A stretch of 64,000 bases of DNA from Mesostigma viride (taxonomy: Eukaryota > Streptophyta > Mesostigmatophyceae > Mesostigmatales > Mesostigmataceae). Where the stretch lies: NCBI GenBank assembly GCA_009746045.1, contig RPFO01000102.1, forward strand, positions 385,322 through 449,321, written 5' to 3'. The position numbers were made by a program, and so were the translations under genes. Positions within the stretch are counted from its first letter, which is position 1; each line of letters opens with the position of its first letter. Of the stretch, positions 52,473 through 63,535 are shown piece after piece. The notes below the pieces were generated by a model. That model did no database searches. It was not told the origin of the DNA and saw nothing but the letters and a program-made list of their open reading frames with translations.

Positions 52473-53609
52473 TGTCACGTCCGTGATCATTTACGTCCGT
52501 GCACTCAAGAAGTTACGCGGTTGCCGTAATCGGAATCGTTACCAACGTTTGGTTGGTTCCGATTCAGTAGGCCGCGGGCTTTGTTCCTTGGGCCGGTGTG
52601 GAGCGCCGCGCCGGAAAGGCCTGAATTTCTAGAGTGACAGTCTTAGGTGACCTGACTTAGGTTTAGGCGCAAGACTTTGGGGCGCAAAGCCTTGGTGGCT
52701 TGCGCAATATTCCGGTGCGTGACATTTGGCAGTTACGAATCTGTTGTATTGTCCAGACGGAATGATGTTCAGTCCATTGGACAAAGCTAGATACGCAGAT
52801 CGAAGTGTGCGGTGTGCTGGCTCGCACGTGGCTGTCGAACAGACTTGCTCTGCATTTTGCTGGCAGTCTAACTGCACGTCAGGCGGCTTGCTGGCAAATG
52901 CGACAGCGCATGGATGCCGGGATTTTTGGAGGTATTTAGGAGCACAGCAGCGGCCATGGTGGTCGTTGTTCGCTCGTTACTCTCCCTCACAACTTGGTGT
53001 TGTCGTCAAGGGGTTTAATAGTGGAACAATCCGGAGCAGCCCCCGAGAGTGGTTGCAATGAGTAATTGTCATGAGATTGGTTGACGGAAGTGATAACTGT
53101 TTGGTTTCGTCAAGATGATGTGTGTATTGTGGGCGAGACTCGGGAAGGAACCCGGTCGTCGTTGGCCAGTGAGCCATAGCTGGGGTGAGCGGGATAGGTA
53201 GACAGGATAGGGGGCGCTAAAGGACACTGCCAGCCGTAAGCCAAGCGGAGCAGTGTGGCGTCACCCGAGGCCTGCTAGGTTATCAAGAACCGCTTAGCCT
53301 AAATATTTGGACAGTGACGCACAAGTACGACATTATACGACTAGACAACACTTGTATTCTTGTCGATGTCTTTTGAAATTAAATGTGAATGGTTTGGTTG
53401 CTTTCCAAATATATATAAAGCATCATGGTTTTATTCTACACTTGGCTGGCTACGGAATTGCCTGTCATGAGGTCGGCGGCCAAGTATGTCCGTGACCTGC
53501 ATCTCACAGGATTTAAATATAGTGGATCACACACAAGAGTACTCTATTGCTATGGATATGCCTTCCAAGTGATAGGCTAGGATATAATGGCACGCAAACG
53601 CGACAAGGG
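52469..53609. mobile_element. Solo LTR (1,133 bp) in CoB integrase
   Basis: 52473-53605 starts TGTCACGTCCG and ends ACGCGACA, with AGGG on each side (52469-52472, 53606-53609). Excision with one AGGG joins FKEG to DTVLFYKESGLGKVGTWLGP in frame, which is the CoA arrangement (FQKGDQVLYYKE). The ends resemble the GyA/GyB LTRs (TGTTACGTC). No coding capacity, so most likely a solo LTR of another gypsy family. Confidence 0.8.
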
Positions 53610-53860
53610 GACACAGTTCTCTTCTATAAGGAGTCAGGGCTAGGGAAGGTTGGGACATGGTTAGGCCCAGCCACTATCCTCAAGTTTTCCAGCACAGGCA
53701 AGACTGTGCATGTGAAACACAATGACACTGGACATGTGCACAAGTGCTCACCTCATGCACAGGATCAAATTGTATTATACTCCACTGTCAGACGTGGCAG
53801 AGGAGGAAGAGCTGATGGTCGACAGCTCAGTACAGTTGCCTGGTATATCTGGAGTACCCA
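53610..53860 (+). pseudogene. CoB integrase C-terminal module
   Basis: DTVLFYKESGLGKVGTWLGPATILKF, then KTVHVKHNDTGHVHKCSPHAQD. Same SH3/GPY-like module as CoA residues 250-300. A shift near 53740 leads to the downstream frame (LMHRIKLYYTPLSDVAEEEELM). Confidence 0.75.
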
Positions 53861-55100
53861 GTGAGTGGTTGTTTGGAACACACACTGGTGAGTGTGATAG
53901 CCACAACACATGTGCACCCCAGGTCACCCTCAGTGAGCCTAGCCAGCCACAGCAGGTTAGACCACCTGTCAATGAGGGCACTAACCAAGAAGGTGGTCAG
54001 CAAGACAGCACACCTTCAGCGGTACCAGCTCAACCCATACCTACCGTGTCCAAACATGGGCTAGCAGAAGCGGTCCGCATACTGCAAGCAGCGCATAGTA
54101 GAGCCAAAGCTCACACTGCTGCAGGGTCAGCCAAAGTGAGTAGGGCAGGTCACAGCGACAATAATCCAGCTCTAGTCGCAGTTGACACCCAAGCTCAGGT
54201 TAGCATCATCAGTGCATTGGCTGTACCACACCTAGAGTTAGAGCCTTCCCCTTGGCAACGGGTGGCTGATTTCTCTGGGCAGGCTAGCTTGACTGTTAAA
54301 GGTCAGGTTACCTTAAACATTCTTGGTATCCCCACACCTTTTCAGGTACTGGAAGGATACACAGGAAATGCTTTGTTGGGTGATCCATTTATTTCTTACC
54401 CAGGTGTCACCATCTCTTGTGATAGGCTTGAGGTACAGGGCCTGGGTGGGGTGTCACTTGATCATTTTCAGGTACCACTCCAGACTTTGGTTGACACACA
54501 GCCAGCCACTGTCAAATTTGTTGCACCAAAGTATGCACCTGGGCACGAGCCACGTGTGGCAGATTTGGTGCACAGTCAGAAACTGCACCCCAAAGCATTT
54601 GGATTGGGAAAATATGATGTTGCAAAAATGTCTCCCCTCTCCTATGAGCAGATTGTCCAGGACTGTCAAACTCAGGAAGGTTTCACTAAGTGGGTTGAAG
54701 CTTTTAGAAAGGCTATGGATGAATGGGTGGTTCCAGATCCACGTAGTCCCACCCACACACCTCCAGTCACTCCCTTAGAGCGTAAGCCCAACGGGAGCAA
54801 GCACCTAAGACTTAAGTTCGTGTGCAAGCACAAGCAAGCAGCAGATGGCTCTGTCATTTTCCATGCTAGGCCTTGTGTGACTGAGTTTAAGGGATCCACT
54901 GATTTGACAGAGGCAGACCTGTATACACCTGGCATTCAGCAAACTTCTCTTAAAATTTTGCTGTCTGTTTTTCTAGGGCACATCAATCAAGGTGATGATT
55001 ATGTGTGCAAAGCCACTGACATTAAACGTGCTTTTCTGAAAGGCTCACCTGAAATAGCTGAGCAAGTTTGGCATGGAAGGTGTATGTGGTCAACACACCT
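53722..55100 (+). pseudogene. CoB retropepsin-like domain and RT N-terminal half
   Basis: After integrase and a Ser/Thr/Gln linker comes VAVDTQAQVSIISALAV (DTQA at 54184-54195), then ADFSGQASLTVKGQVTLNILG, TPFQVLEGYTGNALLGDPFISYPG. That is the retropepsin layout with Gly replaced by Gln in the active-site triplet. RT follows: LRLKFVCKHKQ, FHARPCVTEFKG, YTPGIQQTSLKILLSVFLGH and KATDIKRAFLKG (motif A). The frame runs off at 55137; the true continuation needs a shift at VWHG (about 55075). Confidence 0.88.
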
Positions 55101-56180
55101 CAGGTGTGGTCTAAGGATATCCCACAACCATTTCTGAAAGCCAACATAGGAGTGGAAGGTCTGCAATCTGCTCCTAGAATTTTCAGAATGTCAGCTCAAG
55201 CTGTGTTTGAGAAGCTAGGTGCTCGGTATGATGACATAGACCCTTGCTTCTTTGTTGTCCCTCACCCTCATGGCATGATCATGTTTGTGTGGCATGGGGA
55301 TGATCAGCTTATTGCTGGGCCTAGGCAGGCTGTGGATGATTTTATTGCCAACGTGTCTAAGTCTTTTGAGATTGGCAAGCAGCTAGAGCTGGGCACCATT
55401 GCTATTAAGTTCTGTGGCACAATGTTGCAGCTTCAGAAGCAAGCAGATCAGTGGGTCTGTGCAATGTACTCTCCATCAGATTACATGCACAGTTGTAAGG
55501 AGGTGCTGCAGACTAAAATCAAACCTTGTGACTGTCCCACCATTAGGGGCAAGCTGGGGTGGTTGTGTTCTACTTGTGCACCACACCTAGCAGTAGTCAG
55601 CAGGGTTGATGATGCAGTTCTTATGCAGGTAGGCCACAAGGCTATCAACAAGCTCCTGCAGGCTGGTCCACCCCTTATCTTGCATTCCCTGGAACTCTTT
55701 AAGCCCATTCACATTCAGGCTATAATGGACAGTTCCATGGAATCACGGCAGATTACTCAACTGCAGGCTAGGGAGGCTGGCTTATTTTTTGTACAAAATG
55801 CTGACAAACCCATGTCACTCATCTCATGGTATAGCAGGCTACATAGGCGTAAAGCTGTTAGTAGCAATGCTGCTGAGTGCAGGGCAGTTGTGTCAGCTGT
55901 GCTACATGCCAGGTATCTCAATCATGTCCTGGTTTGGTTACAGAAGCAAGCAGGCAGTCAGGCTGGGGTGGTGGCTCACTTGCACACCGACAGTCAATCT
56001 CTCCTCAGTTTCCTTGACAACCCTTATGCTGTGCATACTGATTTGGACTGGGTGATCCTGAAACAGGAGTGCACCTACTGGGAGTCTACCAATCATGTGC
56101 CGGACAAGGCCAACGCCGCGGATGCGTTGACCAAGGTGCCCCAGCTGCACCTGAGCAGTACCAACTGCTCTATCACATGA
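55068..56180 (+). pseudogene. CoB RT C-terminal half and RNase H
   Basis: WKVYVVNTPQVWSKDI, NIGVEGLQSAPRIF, CFFVVPHP, FVWHGDDQLIAGP (HGDD at 55293-55304), KFCGTMLQLQKQADQWVC. RNase H: AIMDSSMESRQITQLQ, NAAECRAVVSAVLHARYL, HTDSQSLLSF, NAADALTKV. A final shift at 56137 would continue to EQYQLLYHMMNPYGKQA, as in CoA. Confidence 0.88.
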
Positions 56181-57251
56181 TGAACCCCTACGGCAAGCAG
56201 GCCAGCCTGCCCCCGCCGGTAGACACCTAGTCCACCCCTCCCCAGGGAGGGTGGCTAGTCTCCCCACCCCTACTATGGGGCAACCCCTGTCAGGGGGTAG
56301 GGGTACCCAGACCCGGGCCCAGGCCACGGGGTGTCTTATCATCAGCACTAGCTCCTGGGGAGGAGCTGAACCTGTATGCCTTGTAAGCCCTGTTTTATGG
56401 TGAATAAATTGAGTCTCTTTGACTTTGTCTCTCTCATGGAATTTCGTTAGCTCATCTCTTGGGAGGTGAGCTGTCATATCCTTCACAAGTGTGTCATTGT
56501 GTCAGTCATGGTGACAGTACTTGTACATGGCATTGTTATGTGGCTGGGTCATGTTCATGGTTACCTTGTACATGTGCATGTGCATGTGCATGTAACGTGT
56601 GACAGTCTTAGTCCTGTGACTGTGCCTGTTGTGTCTTATGCTGCCATCTGGTCCCAGGACCTGTGGTAGGGTGATGGGCAGTCCACCCATTCGCCATGTG
56701 CAAATCAAGTGGAGAACCAGTTCCCCTTGTCAGTTGCCTGTGCTTACCACCATGTGGCACTCACAGGTATCTGGCTGCTCTGGCCCAGGTCAGCAGTGGC
56801 GAAACATCAGGTCCTAAGCACCTGGGGAAGACCTCTGGTTTCACTAGAGTCATCCCATTGGTTTTTGGGAAGTGGATGTTGCATGGGGTTCCATCCACAA
56901 GTGGCAATCAAGCCCCCCTTTTTCTACCATCTGCAGTGACAGATGCCAGGGAAATGACGACAATTCGCTCCTTCAAAGATGGAAACTGGGCACTCCTTAT
57001 ATGCTGTGACATGTGACTTGCATGACGTCCTGTGTGACGAATGGCCGCAGTACCTCATTTATGTTTTCCCCACTATTGAGGGGGAGGAACCCCCGTAGTG
57101 CTTGGCAGGGTTAAATCAGCAGTCAGCATCAGTATAGTCCGTTTCTGGGGCCCTTTCTAATCCAGTTGTGACTGTATGGGCTCTGGTTGCCTTGCAAGGG
57201 TTGGTTGGTCAGACTTGGAGCATGTTCCAATCTGAAAGAAAACATAATGGG
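56181..57251 (+). other. CoB 3' UTR
   Basis: About 1 kb without a convincing ORF. Contains a GTGCAT-rich run (56570-56590) and ends in AAAGAAAACATAATGGG just before the LTR, the probable polypurine tract. Confidence 0.6.
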
Positions 57252-57660
57252 AGTTAGCTGAGATACCTCGAGGCTGACTTGTGGCCGGAGCCACACAGGG
57301 GAACATACAATGTGACCGGAGTTATTCTGGCGGAGACTGAATAACGGTGCCGAGCGCCGGTTGTGGCGCGACGCACACACGTGTGCGCAAGTTACGTAGC
57401 TAGCAACTAGTCTAGTGGACGTTGTGCGTAGTAACGTTGCTCCAGGTCTAGAAGCCTCTAGAGCCTGGACACGTGGCGGACAATTGAGCGTAGTCCAGTT
57501 GTCCTAGGGAACTCGTGTGAGTGATGTGTCCACGACATATAATGTGTGCCCACATATGGAGTGAATAATGACAAGGAACGCCCGATCCCTGGCGTTGCGG
57601 CATCCATCATTCTCACACTGAGTCCCCCAACGTCTCCGACGTACATCTATATATCTGACT
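57252..57660 (+). repeat. CoB 3' LTR
   Basis: 409 bp, AGTTAG...CTGACT. Includes the 85-bp segment 57530-57614, flanked by GTGTGAGTGATG and CATCATTCTCACAC, that is inverted in the other LTR. Followed by GATGT and the continuation of LINE-B. Confidence 0.85.
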
Positions 57661-58455
57661 GATGTTCCCGGGCGCCCCAGCCCAGCGGCTTCGTACCTGG
57701 GCCGCGGCCACTGCCGAGGTCGTGGGGACAGCTGCGCCGGCCCCGCCCCAGCTCCGAGCCGCCGCCGCCTGCCGGCCGGCTGCCCTGGCCGGCGGCCCCC
57801 CTGGGCGCCCCCGGCTCCGCCCAGGTGAGCGGCGGACTACCTAGTCCCCCCGCTGCATGATCGGCCCGCTTACTTGGCGACCCGTCAGACATGCATGCCT
57901 CCTTTCACCTCTCGCGAGGTCACGGAGGCGGTCCAGCGTCTGCGTTACGCCGCCGCCACCGGCTCCGAAGAGATTCCGGCCGCAGTGGTGAAACTTGCAG
58001 CCGAGTTTGAGGACACAGTCTGGTGTCATGCTGCTCTTCCGGGATATCTGCAACCGCCTTCCGTGTCGTCGCAATCAAACGCCTCCAGCGGCCTGGCAAC
58101 ACAGTTTTCGCACGATGCTGTACAAGAACAAGGGGTCGCCACCCGACCCCGGTAACTACAGAGGGGTGTGCATTCCAAGTGTACAAGAACAGCTAGTAGA
58201 GGACATGGGGGGCCTAGGCCTCTCCGTGATTTGGAAGAAGATGATGCCGACAAGGCCAAGTGGGCCCAGGTCATAGAGGACACCAAGCCCCCTCCCGTGG
58301 GGAAGCGCCCGCGTATGCCGAAACACGTACGGGAAGCACGCCAGACAGGTCCCCTATAGGGTAGAGTTGATGTTGAAAGATTTAGATAGATGTTGTAGAT
58401 AGCTGTTGTAGACAGAGACCGGTAGGACTGTTTGCACCCATCCATCCATCCATCC
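57661..58455 (+). pseudogene. LINE-B RT entry joined to its 3' end (RT core deleted)
   Basis: MPPFTSREVTEAVQRLRYAAATGSEEIPAAVVKL and then MLYKNKGSPPDPGNYRGVCI are the opening RT motifs of an APE-type LINE. Immediately after (58170) the sequence jumps to QLVEDMGGLGLS...IEDTKPPPVGKRPR, the extreme C-terminus, then a short 3' UTR and CATCCATCCATCCATCC (58437-58455). So about 1.5 kb of RT is missing. Frameshifts near 58010. Confidence 0.75.
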
Positions 58456-58456
58456 A

Positions 58457-58620
58457 CCGCAAGCGCATGCTCTTCAAGGTCCTCGTCCTCACGGTGCTTA
58501 CGTATGGCGCCCAGGCGTGGACACTCACGGACACAATGGCAGCTAAGCTCGACGGCACGGTTTACAGGATGCTTCGACAGGTCCTGAATGTAGGGTTTTC
58601 CCAGCATAGGTCATGAGAGT
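58457..58620 (+). pseudogene. LINE-B family fragment after the RT core
   Basis: Encodes LFKVLVLTVLTYGAQAWTLTDTMAAKLDGTVYRMLRQVLNVGF, the conserved post-RT block of APE-type LINEs (LV...LLYG.E.WTLT). Ends abruptly. Confidence 0.7.
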
Positions 58621-58689
58621 CTTTGTATCACGGTATGCCTCGTATTTCGGACGAGATTAGGCAACGTAGGATAGCATTTGTAGGATGAT

Positions 58690-59741
58690 TCAGGCGCGTG
58701 AGCGATGATTGCCCGCATCGTGGGTAGGGAACCAGGGATGCAGGTTGCCAACCACTTCTGGCGTGGCGGAGCGGAAATGGAGATTCGGCTGGCGGACATC
58801 ATCTACGCATGCAGACGACACCACCCTCTTTGAGGACACTGGGCGCGTGCAGACATGGCTTGACTGCCGGGCTATCGAGGCCCGTGCAGTGGGGCTTGAG
58901 GTCAGCAAGAAGACAGAGGCTTTGGCGATTGGTGGGCTCACCCACCCACCGCCACCCCTCTATATCTCCTTGACGGCTCTCGAGTCCTGTATCGGGACCG
59001 TGTCAAGCTAGCGCTGCTGGGCAGCCTGCTTCCCAGCTGCGAGGCTGATGTGGACCACCGCATCTCCCTCGCCTGGCACGCTTTACGCCATTACCGGGCC
59101 CGCCTGTGGCGCAAGCCCCTTAATTGGCAAGATCGAGAAACATCCTTGTCCTTCCTGTTCTTACGTATGGGGCCGAGACGTGGACCCTCACCGCCGACCT
59201 GGCCCGCAAGCTGGACGGCGCGGTCACCAACATGCTGCGATCCATTTTCAGAGTAGGATATGCTGCTCATGTCCGCAATGAGGACCTTTACCTTGGCATG
59301 CCATATATCACCAGCACCATTAAGCATGCAGCGGCGCCTGCAGCTCGTAGGGCACCTAGCTCGCACCAACCAGGTAGACACCTCACGTGGCCCCCCCGTG
59401 GGACTGCGACCAGCTCAGCCTGGCCGCGGCACCTCCTGACGTGGGCCGGGCCCAGTGATGTTAGACGCCGCAAGGCCCGCACCTAGCAGCTAGTAGAGGA
59501 CATGGGGGTCCTAGGCCTCTCCTTTGGACGAAGATGATGGACAAGGCCAAGTGGGCCCAGGTCATAGAGGACACCGAGCCCCTCCCCGTGGGGAAGCGCC
59601 CGCGTGTGCAAACCCGCGGGAAGCATGCCAGACAGGTCCCCTAGGGTAGCGTGATGTCAGTGTTGGATTTAGATAGATGTTGTAGGTAGCTGATGTAGAT
59701 AGATTTGACCGGTAGGACTGTTTGCACCCATCCATCCATCC
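58690..59741 (+). pseudogene. Second LINE-B copy, 5'-truncated
   Basis: Opens near RT motif C (THADDTTLFEDTG, where YADD is HADD), KKTEALAIGG, then DHRISLAWHALRHYRARLW, LVLPVLTYGAETWTLTADLARKLDG, RNEDLYLGMPYITSTI, RRRLQLVGHLARTNQVD (shifted frame), and the C-terminus QLVEDMGVLGLS...GKRPR. 3' UTR ends with CATCCATCCATCC (59728-59741). At least four frameshifts. Confidence 0.8.
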
Positions 59742-59816
59742 TTCGGGGTTAATGCTCCGTGACTCCCCAACGGGAGCACGAGTCTAATTAATTAATTAAT
59801 TAATTAATTAATTAAT
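59742..59816. repeat. Hairpin unit plus (AATT)n after LINE-B
   Basis: GCTCCGTGACTCCCCAACGG...GGAGCACGAG followed by an AATT run. It is the same arm as in the 36878-36991 palindrome, here only once and abutting the LINE-B tail. Confidence 0.85.
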
Positions 59817-62115
59817 GGGCACAACATAACTAAATATAGAAAGGACCATGCAGGCGTCAAATGAACCGCAGGAAAAAAAATAAAGAAAGAAAATCTCAAA
59901 GGAATATGCAAGCACATGACAACTGAAGAAACATGATAAGGAAATCTTTGTTACAGTCATATTTTTATTCAGGGGGTCTTTTGAGGTTATTATTTTTATT
60001 ATTCAGGTATTATTAGGTCATATTTATTATTCAGGTGGTCTTATTCTGGTCGGGGTAAAATTGGCTCTTTTTTAGCAAATTTAGCAAATTAGCAAATTAG
60101 CGGAAGGCGGGGGCCGAGATTAATTAAGAGGTACCTTGAAATTAAATAAGACGCATACCTCTATCGAGATATATGTTCGGAGGCGAATTTCTATTGGCGT
60201 TAATTTGTACTATTGTACGACAGCTGTCAAGGGTGACGGCATGTACTGAAATCGCGGAAGTGTCGCGGAGACGTTTCTACTTTCTAGATCGATTGCGCAT
60301 TCGACGGTTAAGAGGCAGAGGTGCGGTCGACTGGCAGTACTGTACGACGGTGTTGGACGGAATTTCCGGTTAGCGATGCGGTCTAAAGCTTTGCATGTCA
60401 CGTTGTCGGATCTTAGCCCTTGCGTCGCGCTGTGCTGTGGCGAACTTATTCTCCGCCGTCAGATTGCACCGTCGATGAGCGTCGATGCTCGTCGATGAAC
60501 CCAACGCAAGCCATGTGACGAAAAGAAGTAAAAATTGGTGCGGCGGCCTCTACGGCTGAGTTTGGTCAAGTACGCAACTTGTAGCCCGGCGACTCCACGT
60601 AGAGCAGTCCGCAGGTAGTCCGCCGGCGTTAATTTGTTAATTTTGTTAATTTGTAAACTGGGGACAACCTAGTCAGTAAAAATAAGCTATATTCTGATCA
60701 GGTGGTATGATTCAGGTGGTCTTATGTACATCATGGAATTTTATCTATACACGGAAGTCATGCACAGGGCATGACCACGCCGGCGACACAACCAACTGAA
60801 TCAGGCCATCGCTACATCCAATGATGCAGTACATCAGGCCGTTGAAACGTTTCACTGTTTCCGGCGCATATTATGCGCACCGCCAACAGGCATGTCGCAA
60901 GCTAGGTGCAATGCGCACCCGCAAACATGCCTCAATGGAGGACACAGACTACATGGCTCCAGATGAAATGCCATCAGAGCATCTTCGCGCACACGCACAC
61001 ACGCACGCATGCATGTGCTGACTATATCACTTAGACATAAACTGCACATACTACAAATTTAAAGTACACGGCGAGCCAGGCCGGCAAAGACTTGACTGCT
61101 GACCTGGCAAGCCTGCTGGCACACGAGTCTCATTAACAGACAGCTGCGACCCAACTTGACTGCGCCTCCGTTCACCAAGAAACTTGCCGCCTCCACCTTG
61201 AGCAAAGTACAAGGCAGAAGCGTCAAGGCCAGTCCGACAACAACACACTCATCTAAGACTTGCCGCCGCCAATAATTACCCTGAACAGCTGAGCCAGCCA
61301 GATTGGTAGCCCGTAGCAGGGCGACCAGGAGAAATACACATGGAGAAAATACACACGGATAGCTGCACTTCTCGCCTGCACAGACGCAGTCTTCCGGAAA
61401 ACGCAAATTCAGCGCTAAAAATAGCAGGCCCTGCGCATCCGAGCGTGTTGGCGACTCTTTCCGGGAGGCAGCGCCACGTCCGCGTACGGGGGTGAGCGGC
61501 TGACTGCTGTCGCTCATGGTGACGAGTAGTCACAATCAAGGCGATTGCCTTCTGCAGCAGGGATCATGCGAATCATGAGGCCGCTAAGATTGAAGTAACA
61601 TATGTCATGAGACGGTTCACCAGTGACGGCATCCACCGTTACCAGCAACAATGTTGCAACGCCTGTGGAGTGGTTGCTTACTCTCGCGACTGCCTGCGGG
61701 GGCCCCTGCATGGCGGAGTGGCGCCAGGAAAGGCAGCGACCAGAAATAGCTCGTGGAATCATGACGATGGTAAATGTACAGTGACCCAAGCCTTCGAAAC
61801 TCGACGCGGCGGGCCTGCGCGCACTTGTCTATATCGTCGGAATGCAACCATCCGTCAAACAGCGGTGGCTGGGGTCCAAACCCATAGGTGCAGCAGCATC
61901 GCCAATTATTCAGAAGCCTCTAACGCTGCCTTGCACCGCGTCATTTCGAAAGTCACTGCATCACGATGTTTTAAAACAGCCGTGTGGATGGTCACTTGGG
62001 GTTGCAACCCCGAGGAGCTTGGAAAGGTGATACCCTGGGACCCAGAGGTCCTCCTGGGGGGGCCAGGGCGCAGAATTAGCCGGCACGCAAGGCCGGTCCG
62101 ACACGACGGGGTGAA
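59817..62115. other. No confidently recognisable gene
   Basis: AT-rich to 60700 with simple TTATTATT and AGCAAATT runs. TTCAGGTGGTCTTAT occurs near 60040 and 60709. A 152-residue minus frame (61517-61059) begins MSDSSQPLTPVRGRG and has a hydrophobic centre, but no family is apparent; it could be a first exon or chance. Confidence 0.35.
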
Positions 62116-62950
62116 TCGACTAACTGCGGACGCCTAGTGTGGTCTCTAGCCACTGGGCGATCTCTGGGTCTTCGGCCAGGTATGAGTTGAGCTTTATCAG
62201 CTGGGTTCCAGGCTGCCGTTGTTCCTCCGCCGCGTCGCAGTGGCAGGAATGCTCGTCAGAACTGGTGACGTGGCCGCTGTCGGAAGCGCCAGCTGCCGCC
62301 ATGGCCACAACAACGCTTTCCCGGACTGCATCCCCAATTGCCGTAGACGCCGCGGCCGGCAGTTTCATCCCATCCACCGCCTTCAATAAGTGCTCGATGT
62401 CAACTAGCTGTGGCGCTTGCAAGCGTTTCTTTGTCTCGAAAGCTGCGGGCGTCGCAGGACGACTCGGGTCCACTTCCGCGAGGGGAAAGGCATCGGGGCA
62501 CTGCCTGGGAGTATCTTGGTCGGGTGCGGAGCCGTCTGTGCCGCATGTCTGCTTTAACCAAACGCCCGGGGCACATCATGCAAAAGGGGCACATTTCAGG
62601 ATGAGAGGAAAGCTAGATGTCTGGTCCTAGATAAACATGCCAACAATTAAAATGGGCCAGCATTCAGTGGCAAGGTAACTAAACACGAGAATTCGGGCGT
62701 ACCTTTCCAGAACACTCCGCTTTGCTCCGGCCAGCGCTCCATGATAGCAGCTGCGTAAAGAACCGAACTAACGTCAGCTCCCTGCAGCTCGACCCAATCG
62801 TGCATTTCGCGTCGTCGTCCGCCGGCAAGGCGGATGAGTTGTAGAGGAAATGGAGCAGGCGCATCCGCAAAATCCGACGAAGCCTGCACAATATCCTGAC
62901 CAGGCAGGTTGACGTCAAGGCAATCTCGGTGGCTTTCAAAACACGGGAGC
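62116..62950 (-). CDS. Possible exons of an unknown host gene
   Basis: Two minus-strand frames look protein-like. The first (about 62940-62705) reads FESHRDCLDVNLPGQDIVQ, PFPLQLIRLAGGRRREMHDW, VLYAAAIMERWPEQSGVFWK and ends at a GT (TGGAAAG|GTACGC). The second (about 62555-62120) follows a GCAG, reads EVDPSRPATPAAFETKKRL, QLVDIEHLLKAVDGMKLPA and ends DPEIAQWLETTLGVRS at a stop. The phases of these two splice candidates do not match exactly, so the structure is unproved. No domain recognised. It is not transposon-like, unlike the rest of the window. Confidence 0.3.
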
Positions 62951-63098
62951 GAGAACCCAACAGCTCAGAACGCGACTGGTTCGGAGAGAATCTAATAGGA
63001 ATTGGGGCGGAATGGCGGGCTTGCCTTTGATGCACGTTTGCGAGTCCGCCAGTCGACTTGAAATGTAGTGGTAGTCGACTTTACCACTTACGCCTTCC
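62951..63098. other. No recognisable feature
   Basis: Short anonymous stretch before the tandem repeat. Confidence 0.3.
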
Positions 63099-63254
63099 GA
63101 CGTTGCTGACTCATAGTATGTCCTGTTCTTGTCGGCGACGTAGAAAGGCTGAAATCTATGCACGCACGTTACTTCTGACGTTGCTGACTCATAGTATGTC
63201 CTGTTCTTGTCGGCGACGTTAGAAAGGCTGAAATCTATGCACGCACGTTACTTG
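63099..63254. repeat. Two tandem 78-bp units
   Basis: Units 63099-63176 and 63177-63254 start GACGTTGCTGACTCATAG and end near GCACGCACGTTACTT. They differ by one inserted T. The motif CACGCACGTTACTTGATAGA also occurs once at 34841-34860. Confidence 0.9.
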
Positions 63255-63407
63255 ATAGATATGGTCATTCAATATAAACGGTGCGCAAGCATCGAGATAA
63301 CAAATAGATCCCAACTTTACTTGGCCAGATTTACGGGAGCGAAAAAGTGAAGCTTACAATCTGGGATAAATCTAGTGATGGGTTCAAATTAGTCGATAGA
63401 CCCTGGA

Positions 63408-63535
63408 TGGACCAGGGATAGACAGTTTCCGACACTTTTATTAACCAATAGGAATATCGTTATGTGAAGGGGTACCACGTATCGACCAGCTTGTCGATAC
63501 GTCCAGGGATAGACAACGGACCAGGGATAGACAAT
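63408..63535. repeat. Iterated CCAGGGATAGACA motif
   Basis: Three close copies of CCAGGGATAGACA (near 63411, 63503 and 63521), two in tandem at 19-bp spacing. No coding role seen. The remaining sequence to 64000 holds nothing recognisable. Confidence 0.7.

Larger units (their letters stand above)
39280..57665 (+). mobile_element. CoB: copia-like retrotransposon, nested in LINE-B
   Basis: Element 39285-57660 with GATGT at both sides (39280-39284, 57661-57665). The LTR begins AGTTAG and ends CTGACT. The coding order is the same as CoA: Gag with knuckle, integrase, retropepsin-like domain, RT, RNase H. GyB (40011-50112) sits in Gag and a solo LTR (52473-53605) in integrase. CoB and CoA share the polypurine context AAAACA...GGG/TGG|AGTTAG, so they are one superfamily branch. 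Several frameshifts. Confidence 0.88.
37100..59741 (+). mobile_element. LINE-B: APE-type non-LTR retrotransposon(s), split by CoB
   Basis: ORF1-like RRM/CTD (37103-37500), basic N-terminal part of ORF2 (37600-37850), EEP endonuclease (37900-38750), a linker to 39279, then, after CoB, the RT entry (57870-58170). The first 3' end, with IEDTKPPPVGKRPR and a (CATC)n tail, ends at about 58455, so the RT core is deleted in that copy. Two further 3' fragments follow (58457-58620, 58690-59660), the last also ending in (CATC)n at 59728-59741. The region is a mosaic of at least two LINE-B copies, all frameshifted. Confidence 0.75.

Noticed and set aside
61607-62137. Plus-strand 176-residue ORF as a gene
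   Set aside because: No domain, odd composition, and no homologous or positional support. Treated as chance.
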